A stretch of 64,000 nucleotides of DNA from Rhodocyclales bacterium. Its GTDB lineage: Bacteria; Pseudomonadota; Gammaproteobacteria; Burkholderiales; Rhodocyclaceae. The notes under the pieces were generated by a model. The model was not told the DNA's origin. It did not search any database and worked only from the letters and a program-made list of their open reading frames with translations. Every line of letters starts with the position of its first letter. Within the stretch, counting starts at the first letter, position 1. The DNA is taken from positions 62,001-126,000 of the forward strand of contig JACRJA010000062.1 in the NCBI GenBank assembly GCA_016235745.1. Direction: 5' to 3'. Below are positions 45,812 to 58,676 of the stretch, one piece after another. Position numbers and translations under genes: made by a program.

Positions 45812-47276
45812 TCTGCGCCGTACTCCCCTGGCGCTGGCGCTGCTGCTGGCCAGCGCCGGCTGTTCGATGATGCCGGACTACTTCCGGCCCGAGCCGCCAG
45901 TGGCTGAGCAGTGGCCCGCTTCCGTCGACCCGCGCGGCGAGCGCGACATTGCCGACATGCCCTGGCAGGAATACTTCCCCGACCCGCGCATGCAGGCGCT
46001 CATCGCCGCCGCGCTCGAGAACAACCGCGACCTGCGCGTGGCCGTGGCCCGGGTCGAGGAAGCGCGCGCGATGTACCGCATCCAGCGCGCGGACCGTTTC
46101 CCCAATGTCTCGCTCGACGCCTCCGAGCAGGCCGCGCGCATGCCGGGCGATCTCTCCCCCAGCGGCCGATCCTCCACCGATCAACGCTACGACGTCGGCC
46201 TGGGCCTGCTCTCCTTCGAGCTCGACTTCTGGGGCCGCGTCGCTAGCCTCACCGAAGCCGCCCGCCAGCAATACCTCGCCACCGAGGAAGCCCAACGCGC
46301 CTTCCGCCTCTCGCTCATCTCGGACGTGGCCAACGCCTACCTCTCGCTCAAGGAAGCCGAAGAGAGCCTGCTGCTCGCCAAAGAAACCTTGCGCACCCGC
46401 GCCGAGATGCTGACCCTGGTCGAGGCGCGGCGCAACCTCGGCGTCGCCTCCGAGCTCGACTACCTGCAGGCCCGTGGCTCCTACGAGACCGCGCGCGTGG
46501 CGGTGGAGCAGCTCGACCAGCAGCGCGTGGCCGCCGAAAACTACCTGCGCCTGGTGGTCGGTATCGACCGTTCCGACTGGCCCGAAGGCCGCAGCCTGCG
46601 CGATCAGGATCTCATCGGCAACTTCGCCGTCAATGTCCCCTCGGAAGTGCTGCTGCGCCGCCCGGACGTGCGCGCGGCCGAACGCCAGCTCATCGCTGCC
46701 AACGCCAACATCGGCGCGGCGCGGGCCGCCTTCTTCCCCCGCATCACGCTCACCGGCATGCTCGGCACCGCCAGCGCCGCCTTCAGCGGCCTCTTCGACG
46801 CCGGCAGCGCCGCCTGGACTTTCCAGCCCATGCTCACCCAGCCCATCTTCGACGCCGGCCGCACGCAGGCGAACCTGGATCTCGCCGTGGTGCGCAAGAA
46901 CATCGCCGTGGCGCAGTACGAGAGCATCATCCAGCAGGCGTTCCGCGAGGTGGCCGATCTACTGTCGGCGCGCGAGCGCATCGCCCGTCAGCTCGAGGCG
47001 CAGATGATGCTCGAGCGCACCCAGCAGCAGCGGCTCGCGCTCACCGAGGCGCGCTACCGCGAAGGCATCACCAGCTTTCTCGAAGTGCTCGATGCGCAGC
47101 GCGATGCCTTCGCCGCCTCGCAAGCGGTGATCTCCACCCGCCGGCAGCTGCTCTCGGCCGCAGCCCAGCTCTACAAGGCGCTCGGCGGCAGTCGCGAATT
47201 CGAGGGCGAGCCGATCGTGGCCAGCGCGAACGCCCCGGATTCCACGGCGGCGAAGCAGACCGCAGGCAGCGAGTAA
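45804..47276 (+). CDS. RND outer-membrane efflux channel (OprM/NodT type)
   Basis: This 490-residue lipoprotein has lipobox ASAGC (Cys at about 19). Two outer-membrane-efflux repeats form the TolC-like barrel and tunnel; LRRPDVRAAERQLIAANANIGAARAAFFPRITL is a hallmark of OprM/NodT proteins. It completes the tripartite pump with the two upstream genes. The start lies within the pump gene (8 bp overlap). An 8-bp-stem hairpin follows the stop. Confidence 0.93.
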   Translation: MPDLRRTPLALALLLASAGCSMMPDYFRPEPPVAEQWPASVDPRGERDIADMPWQEYFPDPRMQALIAAALENNRDLRVAVARVEEARAMYRIQRADRFPNVSLDASEQAARMPGDLSPSGRSSTDQRYDVGLGLLSFELDFWGRVASLTEAARQQYLATEEAQRAFRLSLISDVANAYLSLKEAEESLLLAKETLRTRAEMLTLVEARRNLGVASELDYLQARGSYETARVAVEQLDQQRVAAENYLRLVVGIDRSDWPEGRSLRDQDLIGNFAVNVPSEVLLRRPDVRAAERQLIAANANIGAARAAFFPRITLTGMLGTASAAFSGLFDAGSAAWTFQPMLTQPIFDAGRTQANLDLAVVRKNIAVAQYESIIQQAFREVADLLSARERIARQLEAQMMLERTQQQRLALTEARYREGITSFLEVLDAQRDAFAASQAVISTRRQLLSAAAQLYKALGGSREFEGEPIVASANAPDSTAAKQTAGSE

Positions 47277-47292
47277 CCCCTCCCTCCGCGTC

Positions 47293-47312
47293 CTGAGCGC
47301 AAGGGCGCTCGG
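47293..47312 (+). terminator. Possible end of the RND operon
   Basis: GAGCGC and GCGCTC form a perfect 6-bp stem (8 bp with a C-G and a U-G pair) around the tetraloop AAGG, 17 bp after the channel gene stop. No T-tract follows, so termination would be weak or factor-assisted. Confidence 0.35.
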
Positions 47313-47339
47313 GCACGCCGCCCCCGGCTTTCCCTCGCT

Positions 47340-47345
47340 TATAAT
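47340..47345 (+). promoter_or_regulatory. TATAAT -10 element before the PAS-GGDEF-EAL-CZB gene
   Basis: A perfect TATAAT lies 27 bp before the start codon at 47373. The region at the normal -35 position is GC-rich and does not match TTGACA. It still suggests separate transcription from the RND operon. Confidence 0.35.
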
Positions 47346-47372
47346 GGGGAACAGCATGGGGAAGGGGGGACG

Positions 47373-50300
47373 ATGACCAACCGCCGCCTGAAAGTATTCC
47401 TGTACGCGCTTTGTTCGCGGCTGCGCTGCTGCATCGTCCCATTCTTGATGCTGCCGGCACTGTTCGTCCCGCTATACCCGGTATGGGCCCAGCAACTTCC
47501 CGAAGCGCTACGGCAGCATTCCTTGCCAGCGCTGCTCGTCGCGCCCGACGGCGGGCGCATCGTCGATGCCAACGAGGCGGCGATCGCCTTCTACGGCTAT
47601 CCTCCCGAGCGGTTGCGCGGCGGCATGACCATCGTCGAGATCAACCAACTCACGGCCGACGAAGTGCAGCGCGAGATGGACGAAGCGCGCCGTCAGCGGC
47701 GCAATTTCTTCGTCTTCCCCCATCGCCTCGCCTCCGGCGAGATCGTCGCCACCGAGGTCTATTCGAGCCCGGTACGGATCGACGGGCGCACCTACCTGCT
47801 CTCGCTCGTGCTGCCTGAAACCCGCGCCACCCTGTTGCAGACCGAACTGCAACGCTACCAGAACCGGCTGGAGGAACTCGTCGCCGTGCGCACCGAGGCG
47901 CTGCAGCGCACCGAGGCGGCGCGCCGCGAGCTGCTCGGTTGGGCCGTGATCGGCCTGGGGCTGCTGCTCGCGCTGCTCGCCGCGGCCTATCTGCGGCTGC
48001 GGCGCGCCCAGCATCAGACACGTCATCTGGCCGAGGAGCTCGAACTCACCCTCGAAGGAGCGGGGCTCGGCCGCATCCTGTGGGACGTCGAACGGCGCGT
48101 CGCCACCTTCTGCCCCCGGATCCAGCGCATTCTCGGGCTACCCGGAGAGCGTCCGATCGACGTGCCGCTCGAGCAGTGGGTGGCGATGATCCACCCCGAG
48201 GAGCGGGAACGGGTGCATCAGGTGGTCGTCGAACACCTCAACCACACGCGCCCCAACGTCGACCTGCGCTACCGCATCCGCCACGCCGACGGCAGCTGGC
48301 GCTGGCTCGAGACCTGGGCTCGCGCCGTCGACCGCGAAGGCGGCCGCGTGCGCCGTATCGCCGGACTCGCCCGCGACGTCACCGCAGCCGTGCAGCTGGA
48401 GGAATCTCAGCGCATCGCCGCCAGCGTATTCCACGCGCTGGCCGAGGGTGTGGTGGTCACCGATACCGATCTCGTGATCCTCGAGGTCAACGACGCGCTG
48501 CTGCGCATGACGGGCTTTTCGCGCGAGGAGGTGATCGGAGCGCGCATCGCGCCGTGGCGTTCGCACCGTCACGACCGGTCTTTCTACGAGGCGATGTGGG
48601 AAACCCTGCGCGCCAGGGGCAGCTGGCACGGCGAAGTGTGGAACCAGACCAAGGCGGGGCAGCCGCTGCCGACGCTGCTCACCATCTCGGTGGTCTACGA
48701 CGAACAGCGCCGACCGACCCGCTACGTCGCGGCGATGCAGGACATCACCACGCTCAAGGCGCAGCAGCAGATGCTCGAGCGCCTGGCCTACCACGACGAA
48801 CTCACGGGTCTGCCCAACCGGGTGCTGCTCAACGACCGCTTGGCGCAAGCGCTCGCCGCCGCCCGGCGCCACGGCACCGCGGTAGCGATCGCCTATCTCG
48901 ATCTCGACGGCTTCAAGCCGATCAACGACCGCTGCGGCCATGAGGCCGGCGACGACGTGCTGCGCCTCACCGCCCGGCGCCTGCAAGGGACGCTGCGCGA
49001 GACCGACACGCTTGCGCGCATCGGCGGCGACGAGTTCGTTGCCGTGATCACCGACCTCGCCTCGCCCGAGGACTGGCAAGCGATCGTGGAGCGCATGCTC
49101 TCCGTCACCCGCACGCCGATCAAGTACGGCGACGAGCTGCTGCAGCTCACCACCAGCATCGGCGTCACCGTCTACCCCGAGGACGACGCCGACCCCGAGG
49201 TGCTGCTGCGCCACGCCGATCTCGCCCTCTATCAGGCGAAGCAGGCGGGCAAGAACCGCTATTGCCGCTTCGACGCCAGGCTCGACCGCGAGCAGCAGGC
49301 GCGCCGCTCCCTGAGCCAGGCGGTGATCGAAGGCATCGAACGGGAAGAACTGCGGCTCTACCTGCAGCCGCGCGTGGAACTGGCAAGCGGACGCATCGAA
49401 GGCGCGGAAGCCCTGGTGCGCTGGCGGCACCCCACGCGAGGGCTGCTCGCCCCCGGCGCCTTCATCCCGGCGATCGAAAACGACGAAGCGATCGTGCGGC
49501 TCGGCAACTGGGTGTTCGAACGGGCGCTGGCCCAGCTCACCGACTGGACGCGCCAGGGGCGCGACTGGCTCGTCTCGGTCAACGTCGCGCCGCGCCAGCT
49601 GCTCGACCCCACCTTTCCCCGTCAGCTCGAAGAGCGGCTCAAGCGCTACCCCGACGCCCCACCGCAACGGCTGGAGTTGGAGATCGTCGAATCGAGCGCG
49701 CTCGATGCCGGCATCGGTCTCGAACAGCTGATGATGCAGTGCCGCACGCTGGGCGTGCGTATGTCGATCGACGATTTCGGCAGCGGCTACTCGTCGCTCG
49801 CCTACCTCAAGCGCGTACCGGCGCACGCGATCAAGATCGACCAGGCCTTCGTCATCCACCTGCTCGACGAGACCGACGACTACCGCATCGTCGAGGCCGT
49901 GCTCGAACTCGCCCGCACCTTCGACCTGCACTGCGTCGCCGAAGGGGTGGAGACGGTGGAACACGGCGAATACCTGCTGCGGCTGGGCGCCGACGTCGCC
50001 CAAGGCTATGGCATCGCACACCCCATGCCGCAGGCCGACTTCACCAACTGGGCGCTGCGCTGGCAGCAACCGCCGCAGTGGGGGCGCTGGCGCGATACCC
50101 TGGCCAACCCCCTGTGCCGGCAGATGGCGCGCTTCGAGCTCACCCACCGCCACTGGTTCGCCCGGCTCGAATACCACCTGCGCGACCCGGCCGCCACCCC
50201 GCCGCCCGAGCTCGATCCGCACCGCTGCGACTTCGGCCGCTGGCTCGACAAAGAAGGGCGCGAATTCCTGGCCCGCCGACCCGGATTCGCCGAGATCGAG

Positions 50301-50462
50301 CGCACGCATGAGGCGATGCACCACGCCGCCCGGCACCTGCTCGCCGCGAACGAGGCCGGCGCTCCGCCAAACCCGGCCCTCCACCAAGAGGTGCTGTCCC
50401 GGCATCGCGCGCTCGTCGGGCAGCTGCAGGCGCTCGCGCTCGCCATCGCCCTGGGCGGCTGA
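47373..50462 (+). CDS. Multi-PAS GGDEF-EAL protein with C-terminal CZB zinc-sensor domain
   Basis: A 1,029-residue membrane protein. A hydrophobic N-terminus (about 15-38) precedes a periplasmic PAS-like domain (about 45-145), a membrane helix (about 188-207), two further PAS domains (about 215-340 and 345-465), GGDEF (about 470-635), EAL (about 645-895) and a CZB-like domain (about 905-1029). GGDEF is intact (IGGDEF, with RETD as inhibitory site), and the EAL key residues are intact (EALVRW, SIDDFGSGYSSL, QGYG). The CZB part has a His in RHWFARLEYH, CDFGRWL and THEAMHHAARH, the His/Cys zinc pattern of chemoreceptors and cyclases. Zinc may tune its c-di-GMP output. Confidence 0.87.
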   Translation: MTNRRLKVFLYALCSRLRCCIVPFLMLPALFVPLYPVWAQQLPEALRQHSLPALLVAPDGGRIVDANEAAIAFYGYPPERLRGGMTIVEINQLTADEVQREMDEARRQRRNFFVFPHRLASGEIVATEVYSSPVRIDGRTYLLSLVLPETRATLLQTELQRYQNRLEELVAVRTEALQRTEAARRELLGWAVIGLGLLLALLAAAYLRLRRAQHQTRHLAEELELTLEGAGLGRILWDVERRVATFCPRIQRILGLPGERPIDVPLEQWVAMIHPEERERVHQVVVEHLNHTRPNVDLRYRIRHADGSWRWLETWARAVDREGGRVRRIAGLARDVTAAVQLEESQRIAASVFHALAEGVVVTDTDLVILEVNDALLRMTGFSREEVIGARIAPWRSHRHDRSFYEAMWETLRARGSWHGEVWNQTKAGQPLPTLLTISVVYDEQRRPTRYVAAMQDITTLKAQQQMLERLAYHDELTGLPNRVLLNDRLAQALAAARRHGTAVAIAYLDLDGFKPINDRCGHEAGDDVLRLTARRLQGTLRETDTLARIGGDEFVAVITDLASPEDWQAIVERMLSVTRTPIKYGDELLQLTTSIGVTVYPEDDADPEVLLRHADLALYQAKQAGKNRYCRFDARLDREQQARRSLSQAVIEGIEREELRLYLQPRVELASGRIEGAEALVRWRHPTRGLLAPGAFIPAIENDEAIVRLGNWVFERALAQLTDWTRQGRDWLVSVNVAPRQLLDPTFPRQLEERLKRYPDAPPQRLELEIVESSALDAGIGLEQLMMQCRTLGVRMSIDDFGSGYSSLAYLKRVPAHAIKIDQAFVIHLLDETDDYRIVEAVLELARTFDLHCVAEGVETVEHGEYLLRLGADVAQGYGIAHPMPQADFTNWALRWQQPPQWGRWRDTLANPLCRQMARFELTHRHWFARLEYHLRDPAATPPPELDPHRCDFGRWLDKEGREFLARRPGFAEIERTHEAMHHAARHLLAANEAGAPPNPALHQEVLSRHRALVGQLQALALAIALGG

Positions 50463-50491
50463 ACGCCGCCATGCAGCCGCGCAGCAGGTTG
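50462..50491 (+). repeat. 30-bp dispersed repeat, copy 2
   Basis: This copy (28 of 30 identical to 25042-25071) fills nearly all of the 35-bp gap between the GGDEF-EAL-CZB gene and the convergent metH gene. It starts at the final A of the stop codon. The conservation in otherwise unrelated flanks is the reason for calling it a repeat. Confidence 0.6.
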
Positions 50492-50497
50492 GGCGCC

Positions 50498-54175
<3,678 letters not shown>

Positions 54176-54287
54176 GCCTCTTCCTCCAAAAAAGCGAAAC
54201 GCCCGTGAAGCCTGCCGGCGGCAGAGCCTCACGAGCGTCGTTGTTCTCTCCGAGCCTGGCGGCGGGCGCCGCTGCAACGCTCCTCGG
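54176..54287 (-). promoter_or_regulatory. S-adenosylhomocysteine (SAH) riboswitch in the metH leader
   Basis: Read on the minus strand the aptamer (54287-54231) contains CCGAGGAGCGTTGCAGC, then GCCAGGCTCGG, then AACGACGCTCG, matching the SAH-riboswitch core. Stem P1 is CCGAG/CTCGG, the P4 pseudoknot-forming stem is GAGCGT/ACGCTC, and a small hairpin GCGGC/GCCGC sits between. Downstream, a GTGAGGC.../...GCTTCAC hairpin and GCGTTTCGC followed by six T could form the expression platform before the metH ribosome-binding site. High SAH should turn metH on. The aptamer starts 13 bp after the hemW stop. Confidence 0.88.
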
Positions 54288-54300
54288 AAAGCCCCGTATT

Positions 54301-55446
54301 TTACGGCAAGAACGCTTCCAGCACCGCGTTGAGCAGGCGCCAGCCGCGCTCGGTGGCGGCGATGCGCCAGGCAAGCGGCTCCACCAACCCCTGCGCTTCG
54401 AGCCGCCTCCAGCGCGGCGCGAGCGTCTCCAGGGGAAGGCCCGTGCGCGCCGCGAACCATTCCCGCGGCACCCCCGCGCGCAGCCGCAACGCGTTCATGA
54501 GAAACTCGAAGGGAAGCGCCTCGGACGCCACCCTCGCCTCTTCCTGCACGAAAGGAGCGGCGGCCGCCAGATAGCGGCGCGGATGCTTGTGCTTCATGCG
54601 CCGCACGATGCCTGCGGGCGTGCTCAGCTTGCCGTGCGCGCCCGGCCCTACGCCGAGGTAGTCGCCGAACCCCCAGTAATTCAGGTTATGCCGGCAAGCT
54701 TCCCCCGGCAGCGCCCAGGCCGAGACCTCGTAGTGGACGAAGCCCGCACGCGCGAGCCGCGCTTCCACCGCCGCCTCGATTGCCGCCATTTCCTCATCCG
54801 GGGGAAGCGCCGGCGGCGAAGCGGCAAAAGGCGTGTTCGGCTCGATCGTGAGCTGATAACAGGAGAGATGCGTCGCCCCGCCGTCGAGCGTCGCCGCCAC
54901 GTCGGCGAGCGCCGCCGCCGGGCTCTGGCCGGGCAGACCGATCATCAGATCGACGTTGACGCGAGGAAACACAGCCACCGCCGCGGCGAGCGCCGCCCGC
55001 GCCTGGGCGCCGTCGTGGATGCGCCCCAGGCGCTGCAAGGCCGCCTCGTCGAAGCTCTGCACCCCCAGCGAAAGCCGATTCACCCCGGCCTGGGCGTAAG
55101 CGGCGAAGCGCGCCGCCTCGAACGTGCCGGGGTTCGCCTCCAGCGTGATCTCGGCGTTGGGCGCAAGCGGCAAGTGCCGTCGAATCGCCGCGATGAGCCG
55201 CGCGAGCGCCTCGCCCGAGAGCAGGCTCGGCGTGCCGCCGCCAAAGAAGACCGTGTCGACCGGCCGTGCGCCCGCACGCCCGGCTTCGGCCTCGAGGTCG
55301 GCTTCCAGCGCCGCGAGGAATTCCGCCTCCGGCACCTCACCGGCGAGCGGATGGGAATTGAAGTCGCAGTACGGGCACTTCCTCACGCACCACGGCACGT
55401 GCACGTAGAGCGACAGCGGCAGCTGCGCCGGATCCGGTACGCTCAA
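54301..55446 (-). CDS. hemW: HemW-type radical SAM heme chaperone
   Basis: I start it at the TTG at 55446, whose last bases overlap the rdgB stop (TTGA), giving 381 residues, the usual HemW length. The radical SAM cluster motif is [16 protein letters not shown], with the four cysteines of HemW-type CxxxCxxCxC. [27 protein letters not shown] and [19 protein letters not shown] are typical. Proteins of this family were long annotated as coproporphyrinogen III oxidase, but lack that activity and are thought to insert heme into respiratory enzymes. It is the last gene of the rph-rdgB-hemW run. Confidence 0.92.
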   Translation of the reverse strand: MSVPDPAQLPLSLYVHVPWCVRKCPYCDFNSHPLAGEVPEAEFLAALEADLEAEAGRAGARPVDTVFFGGGTPSLLSGEALARLIAAIRRHLPLAPNAEITLEANPGTFEAARFAAYAQAGVNRLSLGVQSFDEAALQRLGRIHDGAQARAALAAAVAVFPRVNVDLMIGLPGQSPAAALADVAATLDGGATHLSCYQLTIEPNTPFAASPPALPPDEEMAAIEAAVEARLARAGFVHYEVSAWALPGEACRHNLNYWGFGDYLGVGPGAHGKLSTPAGIVRRMKHKHPRRYLAAAAPFVQEEARVASEALPFEFLMNALRLRAGVPREWFAARTGLPLETLAPRWRRLEAQGLVEPLAWRIAATERGWRLLNAVLEAFLP

Positions 55447-56054
55447 GCCCCCTCCCGCGCAAGCCGCGCCCGCAGGCGGCGCAAGGCCCGGCCGCGGTGG
55501 CTCAGGCGGTTCTTCTCTTGCGGCGAGAGCTCGGCCGCGGTCTTGCCCAGCGGCGGAAGGTAGAAGAGCGGATCGTAACCGAAGCCGCCCGCGCCGCGCG
55601 GCGCCGTGAGGATTTCCCCCCACCATCGCCCCTCGGCCACGAGCGGCAGAGGGTCGTCGGCCGCGCGCAAAAAGACCACGCAGCTATAGAAAAACGCCCG
55701 CCGCGCCGCGCCTTCGAGCCCCTGCATCGCCGCGAGCAAGGCCGCGTTGTTGCGCGCATCCGAGCGGGGTTCGCCTGCGAAGCGCGCCGAGCGCACGCCG
55801 GGCGCGCCGCCCAGCGCCGGCACCGCCAGGCCCGAGTCGTCGGCGATCGCCGGCAGGCCGGAGGCCGTCGCCGCGTGCCGCGCCTTGGCCAGGGCATTTT
55901 CCAAGAACGTAGGGTGCGGCTCTTCGGCCTCGGCAATGCCCAGCGCCCCTTGCGCCAGCACCTCCCAACCGAGCGGCGCGAGCAGCGCCTGGAGCTCGGC
56001 CGCCTTCTTGACGTTGGCGCTCGCCAGCACCACCCGGCGCTGCGCCCCGCTCAT
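55443..56054 (-). CDS. rdgB: dITP/XTP pyrophosphatase (RdgB/HAM1)
   Basis: The start at ATG 56054 overlaps the rph stop by 4 bp and gives 203 residues. It has the HAM1 nucleotide motif [14 protein letters not shown] at the N-terminus, [15 protein letters not shown] with the catalytic Asp pair, [10 protein letters not shown], and [11 protein letters not shown] followed by SHRGRAL. It hydrolyses non-canonical purine triphosphates (dITP, XTP) and so keeps them out of DNA and RNA. Coupling to rph and hemW by overlaps suggests one transcript. Confidence 0.94.
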   Translation of the reverse strand: MSGAQRRVVLASANVKKAAELQALLAPLGWEVLAQGALGIAEAEEPHPTFLENALAKARHAATASGLPAIADDSGLAVPALGGAPGVRSARFAGEPRSDARNNAALLAAMQGLEGAARRAFFYSCVVFLRAADDPLPLVAEGRWWGEILTAPRGAGGFGYDPLFYLPPLGKTAAELSPQEKNRLSHRGRALRRLRARLAREGA

Positions 56055-56764
56055 GCGCGGCTGCTCCGCTGCGCTTCGAGCAGCGCCCCGATCCCGCGCT
56101 CGGCGAGCGCGAGCAGGGCCTCGAGCGCGCTCCGGTCGAACGCCCCGCGCTCGGCCGTGCCCTGCAGCTCGACGAAACCGCCCGCGCCGGTCATCACCAC
56201 GTTCATGTCGGTGTCGCAGGTGGAATCCTCGGCATAGTCGAGATCGAGCAGCGCCTCCCCGCCCACGAGCCCCACCGACACCGCCGCCACCTGGTCGCGC
56301 ACGGGCGAGGCCGCCAGCACCCCGCGCGCCACCAGCGCCTCGCAGGCATCGGCCAGGGCCACCCAGGCGCCGGTGATCGCCGCCGTGCGCGTGCCGCCGT
56401 CGGCCTGCAGCACGTCGCAGTCGAGCACGATCTGCCGCTCCCCCAGCGCAGCCAGATCCACCACCGCGCGCAGCGAACGCCCGATCAGGCGCTGGATCTC
56501 CAGCGTGCGCCCGCCCTGCTTGCCCCTGGCCGCCTCGCGCGGCGTGCGCGTGTGCGTCGCGCGCGGCAGCATGCCGTATTCGGCCGTCACCCAGCCCTGC
56601 CCCGTCCCTTTGAGGAAAGGGGGCACGGATTCTTCGACGCTGGCGGTACACAACACCCGCGTACGCCCAAAGGCGATCAGCACCGAGCCCTCGGCGTATT
56701 CGGTAAAACCCCGTTCGATGCGCACCGGGCGCAGCTCGTCGGCGCGCCTGCCATCATGACGCAT
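56051..56764 (-). CDS. rph: Ribonuclease PH
   Basis: This 237-residue phosphorolytic exoribonuclease trims tRNA 3' ends. It begins [20 protein letters not shown], the canonical start, and contains [59 protein letters not shown] (phosphate-binding Arg region), and [20 protein letters not shown]. Length and motifs are full, so it should be active, unlike the frameshifted E. coli K-12 allele. It lies 3 bp after the PP2C gene and overlaps rdgB. Confidence 0.96.
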   Translation of the reverse strand: MRHDGRRADELRPVRIERGFTEYAEGSVLIAFGRTRVLCTASVEESVPPFLKGTGQGWVTAEYGMLPRATHTRTPREAARGKQGGRTLEIQRLIGRSLRAVVDLAALGERQIVLDCDVLQADGGTRTAAITGAWVALADACEALVARGVLAASPVRDQVAAVSVGLVGGEALLDLDYAEDSTCDTDMNVVMTGAGGFVELQGTAERGAFDRSALEALLALAERGIGALLEAQRSSRA

Positions 56765-56767
56765 GAT

Positions 56768-57685
56768 TCATCCCTTGAATTTCTGGATCGTCTCGTTGAT
56801 CTCGCGGATCGCCCGTTCGATCTCCTCGTTGTCCATCGGCTCGGCCGGAAAACCCGACGGCTGGTGCGGCAGGGAGAAGGCCGTCGTCACCTGGTCGAGC
56901 GCCATGGTCTCGGTGGAGACCGTATCCGGCGCCAAGGAAGGCTCCCCTTCCTCCCAGCGCATGGCGATGAGCGAGACGTTGTCCGAATTGGGCCCCGCCT
57001 CCATCTCCGCCTGCTCCGCCAGCTCGGGCACCACCCTCATGAGCGGCCCGCGCGCCAGACGCTCGGCGATCTCCTCGTCGTCGAGCACCCCCCACAACCC
57101 GTCGGAACACAGGGCGATCACGTCGCCGGGCTGCAAAACCGCCCGGCGGCTGAAGTCGATGTGCGGCAAGGTCTCCCCGCCGAGCGAACAATAGAGACGG
57201 TTGCGGCTCTCGTGCGTGCGCAGCTGCGCCTCGCTGAGCACCCCTTGTTCGATCAAGAGCTGCGCATGCGAATGGTCGACGGTGCGCGTGAGCACCTTGC
57301 CATTGCGAATGTGATAGAGGCGCGAATCGCCCACGTGCGCCCACCAGGCGCATCCCCCTTCCTGCACCAGGCAGGTGACGACCGTCGCACGCGGGTTTCC
57401 CTCGATGCGATTCACGCGGGCATATTCCAGGATCGCGTAGTGCGCATTGATGATCGCCTGCGACAGAAAACTCAAGGGATCCTCGACCCGCGGCTTGGCC
57501 GATAGGCGAAACGCCTGGATGAGGCTCTGCAGCGTGATCTGCGCCGCCACTTCCCCGGCCGCATGCCCCCCCATGCCGTCGGAGAGCACCATGAGCAGCG
57601 CCTCGCGCGAATAGGCGTAGCCCACCCGGTCCTCGTTCACCGGCCGTCCGCCCACGCTCGTGGCCTGATGGATGGAGAATTTCAT
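56768..57685 (-). CDS. PP2C-family protein phosphatase
   Basis: The start at ATG 57685 overlaps the kinase stop by 4 bp and gives 305 residues. Metal-binding and catalytic PP2C motifs are present in order: RPVNEDRVGYA, LSDGMGGHAAGE, AHVGDSRLYHIRNGK, DHSHAQLL, ALCSDGLWGVLDDEE and GPNSDNVSLIAM. It is soluble and removes phosphate from Ser/Thr, most likely reversing the neighbouring kinase. The last 60 residues are an acidic, low-complexity extension ending EIERAIREINETIQKF. Confidence 0.93.
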   Translation of the reverse strand: MKFSIHQATSVGGRPVNEDRVGYAYSREALLMVLSDGMGGHAAGEVAAQITLQSLIQAFRLSAKPRVEDPLSFLSQAIINAHYAILEYARVNRIEGNPRATVVTCLVQEGGCAWWAHVGDSRLYHIRNGKVLTRTVDHSHAQLLIEQGVLSEAQLRTHESRNRLYCSLGGETLPHIDFSRRAVLQPGDVIALCSDGLWGVLDDEEIAERLARGPLMRVVPELAEQAEMEAGPNSDNVSLIAMRWEEGEPSLAPDTVSTETMALDQVTTAFSLPHQPSGFPAEPMDNEEIERAIREINETIQKFKG

Positions 57686-58626
57686 CGCGCAGCTCCTTCC
57701 GGTACAGAAGGCATCATCGAACGGTATTCGGTGGCGGCCACCAGGAACGGCACGTAGGCCGACAGTACCTTCTGCACCGCATAAGCGCTCTGCGGCCGTT
57801 TCTCGGGATCGAGCTGCATCAGATCGACGATGAGATCGATCAACTCCGGCGTATAGTGTTCCCGATAGGGCGCGAGGCGCGGCGTCAGATCGTCTTTCTC
57901 CTGCCGCGCCTCGGCCCGCGGCGGCGCCTGCCCGGTGACGCAGGTATAGAGCGTGGCGCCGAAGCTGTAGAGATCGGTCCACGGCCCGATGTCCTCCCGC
58001 TTGCTGCTGAGCTGCTCCGGCGGGGCGTAGCCGGGCGTAAACATCGTGCGCACCCACTCCTGGTCGGAAGACAGGCTCTGGCGCGCCGAACCGAAGTCGA
58101 TGAGCACCGGGTCGCCGTTGCGGCGCAGGTAGATGTTGGCCGGCTTGAGATCCAGGTGCAGCAGCTTGTGCGTATGCACCTCGCGCAGTCCCGAGAGCAC
58201 CCGCAGCCCCATCGCCCGGATGAAGCTCTCGCGCAACCCCCCGTGCTTCTGCCGGACGTACTGCAGCAGGGTGCGCCCTTCTTCATACTGCATCACCATG
58301 TAGACGGTCTGGTTCGCCCGGAAGAAGTTGAGCACCCGGATCACGTTGGGGTGGTTGATGCGCGCGAGCGAGCGCCCCTCTTCGAAGAAGCACTTCAGCC
58401 CGAAGAGAAATGAGCGCTCACAATCGGGCAGGATCTCCGGTTCGATCTCCCCCTCATCCCGTCGCGCCATGGTATGCGGCAGATACTCCTTGATCGCCAC
58501 CGTTTTCCCGTCGCGATCGTGGGCGCGATAGACGAAAGAAAACCCCCCCTTGGCGAGCAGGTCGAGAATGCGGTAGCCCTCCACGAGCCACCCCTCGGGC
58601 AACGGAGCGTTTTGTTGTGTCGACAT
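57682..58626 (-). CDS. Hanks-type Ser/Thr protein kinase
   Basis: The start at ATG 58626 gives 314 residues. The kinase domain covers about 18-280. It has a glycine loop LAKGGFSFVYRA, the ATP-binding Lys46 in VAIKEY, the catalytic loop HLDLKPANIYL (Asp159), DFG at 177-179 and the activation-segment end TPGYAPPEQL. It is predicted to be active. There is no membrane helix or PASTA domain, so it is a cytoplasmic kinase. It heads a minus-strand run with PP2C, rph, rdgB and hemW and is divergent from yicC with 50 bp between starts. Confidence 0.94.
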   Translation of the reverse strand: MSTQQNAPLPEGWLVEGYRILDLLAKGGFSFVYRAHDRDGKTVAIKEYLPHTMARRDEGEIEPEILPDCERSFLFGLKCFFEEGRSLARINHPNVIRVLNFFRANQTVYMVMQYEEGRTLLQYVRQKHGGLRESFIRAMGLRVLSGLREVHTHKLLHLDLKPANIYLRRNGDPVLIDFGSARQSLSSDQEWVRTMFTPGYAPPEQLSSKREDIGPWTDLYSFGATLYTCVTGQAPPRAEARQEKDDLTPRLAPYREHYTPELIDLIVDLMQLDPEKRPQSAYAVQKVLSAYVPFLVAATEYRSMMPSVPEGAAR

Positions 58627-58676
58627 GGCCGGACCGGGTATGATAAACCGCCTCGGACGAAGCGTGGAATCACTCA

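Noticed and set aside
54301-55446. Oxygen-independent coproporphyrinogen III oxidase (HemN) for the radical SAM gene
   Set aside because: The length, N-terminus and position after rph-rdgB fit HemW, which lacks that activity.
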